The translations under genes were made by a program, and so were the position numbers. The notes below the pieces were generated by a model that was given only the letters and a program-made list of their open reading frames with translations, was not told the origin of the DNA and ran no database searches. A stretch of DNA of 46,051 bases from an uncultured Christensenellaceae bacterium (lineage in GTDB: Bacteria; Bacillota; Clostridia; Christensenellales; Borkfalkiaceae): NCBI GenBank assembly GCA_910588615.1, contig CAJUOI010000017.1, forward strand, positions 1 through 46,051. Reading direction: 5' to 3'. Position 1 is the first letter of the stretch. Each line of letters opens with the position of its first letter. Below, one piece after another: positions 41,187-46,051 of this stretch.

Positions 41187-42446
41187 TTACGGCTTTCCCG
41201 CTCCGTTTTTGAAAAAGGCGTAAGGGTGAATCACGTGCTCCCCCTTCACGTCCAGATCGCGCAGCTTCGGGTCTTTTAATACGATTGCCGACTGAATTAC
41301 GTTGTTACCGTACTTTTGCCGCAGTTTATCGACCGCCGCATCCAATCTTTTCTGTTTTTCGTCCCGTTCCGCGCTGCCGAACATATCGAGCTGCTCCGCC
41401 CCGAAGCAAAAATCGGAGACGGACACACCCAAACCGCGCACGTAGTTCTGCCACGGATAGACCGCCCGAAAAAGTTCGAACGCCTTTTTGCCGATTTCGG
41501 ATGCATTGCAACAGGGGCGCGGAAGTTTGCCCTGTTTTTGAAAACCTATTAAATCGGATGCGCGCGCGTAGAGATGCACCGTCCGCGCCCGCGTCAAGCC
41601 CGCTTCGCGCATCCGAGCCGCAACCGAATCGGCAAGCAGATGGATCACCATGCGCACATCCTCTTCGTTCTTCAAATCGCGGTAAACGGTGAGGCTGTTG
41701 CCGATAGATTTGATATTCTCCTCCTCGTCCACCGCGCTAACGGGCGAAGTATCGCTGCCGTTGGCAAAGGCAAAGAGATAGCTTCCCCACTTGCCGAGCA
41801 TCCGCACGAGCAGCTCCTCGTCGCTTCGGGCGAGCTGCCCTATCGTTCTGATTCCGATGCGGTTAAGCTTTTGTTTGGTAGCGCTGCCCACGTAGAGCAA
41901 ATCTTCGACGGGAAGCCTCCAAACGATTTCTTTATAGTTTTCTTGGGTGATTTCGGTTACGGCGTCGGGCTTTTTCATGTCCGAGGCGAGCTTGGCGAAA
42001 ATCTTGTTCCAGCTCACGCCCACGCTCACGGTAATGCCGATTTCCCGTTTCACCCGCTCACGAATCGCTTCCGCGATCCCGACGCCGCTGCCGAACAACT
42101 TTAAGCTTGCCGTAACGTCCAGCCAGCACTCGTCGATTCCGTACGCCTCGATACGGTCGGTGTAATCCTCGTAGATGCCGCGCACCGCTTTAGACACCTT
42201 CAGATACCGGGCAAAGTCCGCCTGCACCTCCACAAGCGTTTCGCCGCACTTCTGCCGCGCCTGCCAATACACGTCGCCCGTCCTGACGCCCGCCCGTTTC
42301 GCAACCGTATTTTTTGCGAGCACGACGCCGTGCCTGTCCTCCTTGCTTCCCACGACCACCACGGGCTTTTCCCGTATTTCGGGGCGGCGCAGGCACTCCA
42401 CCGAAGCGTAAAAGTTGTTCAGATCGCTGTGTAAAATCGTCCGCAT
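41187..42446 (-). CDS. dinB: DNA polymerase IV (Y-family)
   Basis: Low-fidelity translesion polymerase. The palm domain opens with HSDLNNFYASVEC (metal Asp 8, steric-gate Phe region). RVTGDVYWQARQKC-type fingers follow, then IEAYGIDECWLDVT with the catalytic Asp-Glu pair. The thumb helix-hairpin-helix lies in LLYVGSATKQKLNRIGIRTIGQLA. The little-finger domain covers about 235-345, and the C-terminal tail has a LDMFGS-like beta-clamp motif. The frame continues upstream to 42569, but the ATG at 42446 matches the family start (419 aa). No Shine-Dalgarno sequence; GATACT lies 6 nt before it. No LexA box recognised. Confidence 0.93.
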   Translation of the reverse strand: MRTILHSDLNNFYASVECLRRPEIREKPVVVVGSKEDRHGVVLAKNTVAKRAGVRTGDVYWQARQKCGETLVEVQADFARYLKVSKAVRGIYEDYTDRIEAYGIDECWLDVTASLKLFGSGVGIAEAIRERVKREIGITVSVGVSWNKIFAKLASDMKKPDAVTEITQENYKEIVWRLPVEDLLYVGSATKQKLNRIGIRTIGQLARSDEELLVRMLGKWGSYLFAFANGSDTSPVSAVDEEENIKSIGNSLTVYRDLKNEEDVRMVIHLLADSVAARMREAGLTRARTVHLYARASDLIGFQKQGKLPRPCCNASEIGKKAFELFRAVYPWQNYVRGLGVSVSDFCFGAEQLDMFGSAERDEKQKRLDAAVDKLRQKYGNNVIQSAIVLKDPKLRDLDVKGEHVIHPYAFFKNGAGKP

Positions 42447-42609
42447 AGGCTTAGTATCGCCGAAAAACACAAAAATAACGCCCGCCTTCGGAAAGTCCGT
42501 TTTATGGCAATTGAGGTAATATTTGGGGTCGGAAAACGCGAAAAAGGTAAAAAAACCGCGAAAAAACATTAAAATTCAGATCGTTTTCTCTTTTTTTTTG
42601 CGCAAATGC

Positions 42610-42638
42610 TTGACAAATGTTTTTTTGGGTTATATATT
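42610..42638 (+). promoter_or_regulatory. SigA promoter of the transglutaminase-like surface protein gene
   Basis: Perfect TTGACA (42610-42615), a 17-bp T-rich spacer, TATATT (42633-42638). The leader is about 60 nt and contains a hairpin (GTGTTTCGGG with CCCGAAAACAC, about 42644-42675). Confidence 0.85.
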
Positions 42639-42704
42639 AGCAAGGTGTTTCGGGCAACAAAAAACCCGAAAACACATAAAATGAAACTGAAATTTGGAGG
42701 TTTT

Positions 42705-45700
42705 ATGAAAACAGCAACAAAGAAAAGAACGGTCGTCGGATTGAGCGCCGCCTGCGCGCTTATGCTGTCGATCGGAACGGGGTTCGTTATCAAAAACAAC
42801 ACCGTTGCATCCGCTGCGGAGCCCGCTACTTCCGCCGCGACGAGCTTTTTCCACGATTACCTGCTCGACAACGAAGGCAATGAGTACACGCTCGCCAAAA
42901 AGTTTTACAAGGCTTTTGAGGAAATGAAAAACACGGACGACTTCAAGGACGGCGTCGTGGACTATCGGATCGACGATATCGTTACGTCCGACCAGTTGAA
43001 GGCTTGGGTCGAAAACGGCGACCTCACGGTTCCCAGAGCGTTCAGCGCCGCACGCGACGCGTTCCTCACCGACCACCCCGAAATCTTCTACATAGACTTT
43101 TATAAGATGACGATCAGCGTTGCAAAGAGCGGCGGCACGTACGTCGGCTACGTCAACAGCGGCAGAGAAGCCAACCTCTATTACGACAACGGCTTTAACA
43201 CGAAGCAGGACGTAAACGAGGCGGTCCGGAAATTCGAAAAAAGAATCGACGAGGTCGTAACCTACGTTAACCAGAAGGAAGAGCAATACAACACTTACGT
43301 TGCAAGAGACGTTTATCTCGCAAAGGAAGTAAACACTTATCTTGCGGAAAACATTAAATACGATTACGTTTCTTACCAAAATAAAAACGACCCCAACTAC
43401 ATTGCAGCGGCGTATATCAACACGCCCTACGGCGGGCTTGTAGAGCAAAAAGCCGTTTGCGGAGGCTTCTCCACTGCGTACAAGGTGATCATGGATCGCT
43501 TGGGGATCCCCTGCATCACCGTAAACGGGTACAGCAACAACAGAGACGAATACGGCTTTAACACGAATTCTTCCGTATACCATATGTGGAACTACGTTTG
43601 GCTTGAAACGCCGGCGGCACAAGGCAAATCGCGTGCAGCGGCAAGCAAAGGCGAATGGTATTCGGTTGACGTTACTTGGAACTCCGCTTCTTACAGCAGA
43701 ACCAGATATGCGGTAATGAACGAGTATACCGACTCGGAATATCACGTTGCCGACGGCGAAATATCCTCGTCGGGTTACAGACTGAGATATCCCAAGCTCT
43801 CCCCGTATGCATACGGCAGCACGGGAGAAACCGACGGGCTCCAGTTCTCCTTAACGTATGAATCGAGCGGAAACAAAGACGATTTCGACAACGATTTGGT
43901 AAACACTTACGTTATCGTAAGCTATAACGGAAAGAGCGCGAAGAGGCTTTACGAAGAGGACGGTCTTTATCTGGTGATCCGCAATTCCTATTACGAGAGC
44001 GTCGACGGTACATTGCAATTCACTTGGACTAACTGGTACTCGCTGGAAGTTTGGAGACAATGCGTAATCAAAGAGAATGCCAGCACCGAAAGCGACTTCG
44101 AGAAGGTTTATCAGGATTCGGGAACCCAGACGCGTTATTACGAAAATACTTCGGTTTACGGCATTCAGGTAGCCGTATTCGACTACAAACCCGACAGAGC
44201 CGCTCCGGAATTTATCCATGGCAAACCTACCAACCTCCCTCCCGATTTGGGTCATGATCCCGAAACCGAAAGCCATTTCTTCTACTATTACAGTAATGAT
44301 AAAGTGGAAGAGAAAGTAAATGCCGTTTCCGTATCCGATATAATGATCAACGAAAGCTACGGCACATATGCTCCCGCCCCCTATGTGAACGTCGATGCGG
44401 ACGCCAACTACAATACAAGCATAACGTTCAGCGACTCTATGGGCACGAACAAAGGCGACGGGAAGATGAATCCCAAAAACGCATTTGTTTTGTCCGTAAC
44501 CTACGATCAGGATTTGCACATCCTTGACAAATCCAAACCCATAGGCATATCGTTTACTTCCGTTCATCCCAACACACAGCAGTACGCGTTCTTTGAACGT
44601 TTCGAAGACGGTGCATTCGTACATTTACTTAACGACAACCGCACTTTGCAGTATAAATTCTGCCCCAGCCTGCTGTACGAACATAACGACGAAGTTTACA
44701 GCATCTTCTTCACGAACGTCGGCTCGGCAAGAAAAGTAATGAGAAAAATGCCCGACGGTTCGTTGAAGGAAGAAACGTTGGATAAACTTCCCAACAACGC
44801 CGTTGCCCATTTTTCAAGAGCGGTTCTTGCCTGCCCCGCACGCTTTAACTACGACGGCAGACTTTGGGTGGACTGCTGCGCACAGCCCGAGCTCGTTTCC
44901 AACTCCGACCTGAGCGCCATGAATTTCCTTGACGAAAATGGCGAGAGCACGTTCTCGGAAAATCAAAGAAGCCAGATGATGCTCGTTGCGGAGAAAGCGG
45001 ACTCCTCTACGGAGAACGCAATGAAGGATGCAATTACCGCGAACGATAAGATCAACGTGAACGGAGACAATATTCAGGCGAGCGAAACGTACGACATCGC
45101 CTTGCAGATGTGCGGTAAGTACCCCACCATCCCCGAAGGAAGCTACGTTAAAATCGCACTCGGCTTCCCCGAAGGTTACTCCCCCGAAAATCTCGAAGGC
45201 GTTACGTTCAAGATTTTCCACCGCAAACACATTAAAGACGATATTTACGAAATCGAAGAGATCCCCTGCGTTGTAACGCAGTTCGGTATCGTTGCGGTTG
45301 TTACGAGCTTCTCCCCCTACATGGTAGCCGTTGTAGACGAAGAGTTCGCAACCGAGAAAACCGTTTACGCAAGCATCGAAGGCAAGGGCGGCAAGCTCTC
45401 GCTTGAAGACGGCAAAATCAAGTCGGTTGCGGAAGGCGGAAACTGCACCTACACCATTCAGCCCGAAGAAGGATATCAGGTTTATTCCGTTACTTTGAAC
45501 GGCAAAAACGTGGCAGACAGAATCGACGAGAACGGAAAACTTACGCTCAGCTACGAAGAGCTTTCGGCAAACAGCCATCTCATCATTCAGTACATTGCAG
45601 ACGCTGCGGCGGCACGCATTCAGGAAAAGCTTAACAGCAACGCGATTGACGAAGCGGTTACGCCCGATTCCACGAAGCACGTCGTAGCCGTAAAAGACCA

Positions 45701-45875
45701 GCCCGTTTACTCGAACGAACCCATCGTCGTCGATTTGAGCAACGGCACTCCTGCGTCTTCGGATGCACCCAACCTGACTGTGATCATCGTAGTTTCCGTG
45801 ATCTGCGGCGTACTCGTGATCGGTGCGATCTGCACGGTAGCGTTGGTATTGAAGCGCAAGAAGAATAAGGCTTGA
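42705..45875 (+). CDS. Large membrane-anchored surface protein with transglutaminase-like domain
   Basis: 1056-aa exported protein. A signal peptide (KTATKKRTVVGLSAACALML, ending near ASAAE) is followed by a helical region (about 45-220). The transglutaminase-like core has Cys252 (AVCGGFSTAYKV), His293 (YHMWNYVWLE) and Asp322 (WYSVDVTWN), a complete Cys-His-Asp triad suited to a cysteine protease or amidase-type reaction. The next 650 residues are predicted beta-rich domains without recognised enzyme motifs. A C-terminal transmembrane helix (about 1024-1049) and KRKKNKA anchor it with the bulk outside. There is no LPXTG. GGAGG fixes the ATG at 42705. Substrate unknown; cell-wall peptide remodelling or surface protein processing is plausible. 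Confidence 0.88.
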   Translation: MKTATKKRTVVGLSAACALMLSIGTGFVIKNNTVASAAEPATSAATSFFHDYLLDNEGNEYTLAKKFYKAFEEMKNTDDFKDGVVDYRIDDIVTSDQLKAWVENGDLTVPRAFSAARDAFLTDHPEIFYIDFYKMTISVAKSGGTYVGYVNSGREANLYYDNGFNTKQDVNEAVRKFEKRIDEVVTYVNQKEEQYNTYVARDVYLAKEVNTYLAENIKYDYVSYQNKNDPNYIAAAYINTPYGGLVEQKAVCGGFSTAYKVIMDRLGIPCITVNGYSNNRDEYGFNTNSSVYHMWNYVWLETPAAQGKSRAAASKGEWYSVDVTWNSASYSRTRYAVMNEYTDSEYHVADGEISSSGYRLRYPKLSPYAYGSTGETDGLQFSLTYESSGNKDDFDNDLVNTYVIVSYNGKSAKRLYEEDGLYLVIRNSYYESVDGTLQFTWTNWYSLEVWRQCVIKENASTESDFEKVYQDSGTQTRYYENTSVYGIQVAVFDYKPDRAAPEFIHGKPTNLPPDLGHDPETESHFFYYYSNDKVEEKVNAVSVSDIMINESYGTYAPAPYVNVDADANYNTSITFSDSMGTNKGDGKMNPKNAFVLSVTYDQDLHILDKSKPIGISFTSVHPNTQQYAFFERFEDGAFVHLLNDNRTLQYKFCPSLLYEHNDEVYSIFFTNVGSARKVMRKMPDGSLKEETLDKLPNNAVAHFSRAVLACPARFNYDGRLWVDCCAQPELVSNSDLSAMNFLDENGESTFSENQRSQMMLVAEKADSSTENAMKDAITANDKINVNGDNIQASETYDIALQMCGKYPTIPEGSYVKIALGFPEGYSPENLEGVTFKIFHRKHIKDDIYEIEEIPCVVTQFGIVAVVTSFSPYMVAVVDEEFATEKTVYASIEGKGGKLSLEDGKIKSVAEGGNCTYTIQPEEGYQVYSVTLNGKNVADRIDENGKLTLSYEELSANSHLIIQYIADAAAARIQEKLNSNAIDEAVTPDSTKHVVAVKDQPVYSNEPIVVDLSNGTPASSDAPNLTVIIVVSVICGVLVIGAICTVALVLKRKKNKA

Positions 45876-45892
45876 TCCCAAGCTTTTATCAA

Positions 45893-45927
45893 AAGAACTG
45901 TAACCCGCTTAGGTTACAGTTCTTTTT
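45893..45927 (+). terminator. Terminator of the surface protein gene
   Basis: A 13-bp perfect stem, AAGAACTGTAACC (45893-45905) with GGTTACAGTTCTT (45912-45924), followed by TTT. Confidence 0.9.
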
Positions 45928-45976
45928 ATGTAAAGAAAAACCCCGCCACTACGGCGGGGGTTTCCTTTACATAAAA
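45928..45976. terminator. Second long hairpin, likely bidirectional terminator
   Basis: Outer stem ATGTAAAG/CTTTACAT (45928-45972) and inner stem AAACCCCGCC/GGCGGGGGTTT (45938-45963), separated by small mismatches. It is flanked by T-rich sequence on each strand. It could insulate the surface protein gene from whatever lies beyond the window. Confidence 0.65.
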
Positions 45977-46051
45977 AAAGAGGCTTTCGGGTTACGGTAA
46001 TTCCCATAGGGAATATTAGGTAAGCCGTAGGCGAACGAGAATTAGGCGTGG
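45977..46051. other. Unassigned tail of the window
   Basis: It contains the perfect inverted repeat ATTCCC-ATA-GGGAAT (45999-46016 area). A minus-strand frame is open into the window edge but lacks any recognisable motif. Possibly the end of a structured RNA or a repeat; too short to decide. Confidence 0.3.

Noticed and set aside
42447..42569. Longer start for dinB
   Set aside because: Y-family polymerases begin close to the HSDLNNFYASVE motif; the extra 41 residues are Phe-rich and unlike the family.
42606..42704. Longer start for the surface protein
   Set aside because: It would start inside the promoter and destroy the signal peptide; the ATG at 42705 has GGAGG at 4 nt.

Overview
The window looks like chromosomal DNA from an endospore-forming, anaerobic member of the Bacillota, most likely class Clostridia. 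Supporting evidence: a long Bacillus-type SRP RNA, zinc-ribbon versions of S4, S14, L24 and L36, a mother-cell sigma factor (SigK) with a hydrophobic pro-sequence, a SpoVB-type flippase, a reverse rubrerythrin, and Shine-Dalgarno sequences close to AGGAGG. RNase P RNA is of the A type. Proline is mostly encoded by CCC. I cannot name a genus from the sequence alone.

Layout. 1-357: 3' part of the SRP RNA with two terminators. 358-3280: a multi-pass membrane protein and an M18 aminopeptidase (minus strand). 3628-19352: one very long minus-strand run carrying the classical S10, spc and alpha ribosomal protein clusters (rpsJ to rplQ, including secY, adk, map, infA and rpoA). Consensus promoters precede rpsJ and rpsM, and each is followed by a long, hairpin-rich leader. 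19353-24383: an accessory region with a truncated hydrolase, a broken GH127 arabinofuranosidase-type lipoprotein gene, a divergent AraC regulator and a small lipoprotein. 24508-28682: rubrerythrin, HAD phosphatase, argS and divergent ychF. 28920-30329: tRNA-Pro with an AGG anticodon, a small unknown protein, and rnpB. 30422-35585: pyk, a LysR remnant, an ArsR-type regulator, and a csoR-copA copper operon whose CopA carries a CopZ-like domain at its C terminus. 35744-39425: a DUF368 membrane protein, sigK, a LysM protein and a SpoVB-type flippase. 39499-45875: pgi, dinB and a large transglutaminase-like surface protein.

How the genes work together. The first half is translation machinery plus protein export (SRP RNA, SecY) and methionine removal (Map). 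The copper operon is self-contained: CsoR senses Cu(I) and its predicted operator lies inside the csoR-copA promoter. sigK and the LysM gene, with a divergent flippase, form a likely sporulation block. Glycolytic genes (pyk, pgi) stand alone with their own promoters.

The most interesting signals are: candidate autoregulatory leaders in front of rpsJ and rpsM; six genes without a Shine-Dalgarno sequence that instead have a -10-like hexamer 5-7 nt before the start codon (possible leaderless mRNAs); the CopA-CopZ fusion with an internal ribosome binding site and an unusual DKTAT phosphorylation motif; a tRNA-Pro with A34; and a GH127 gene with a stop codon inside its lipoprotein signal peptide. 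I found no CRISPR array, prophage, transposase or clearly new multi-gene defence system.
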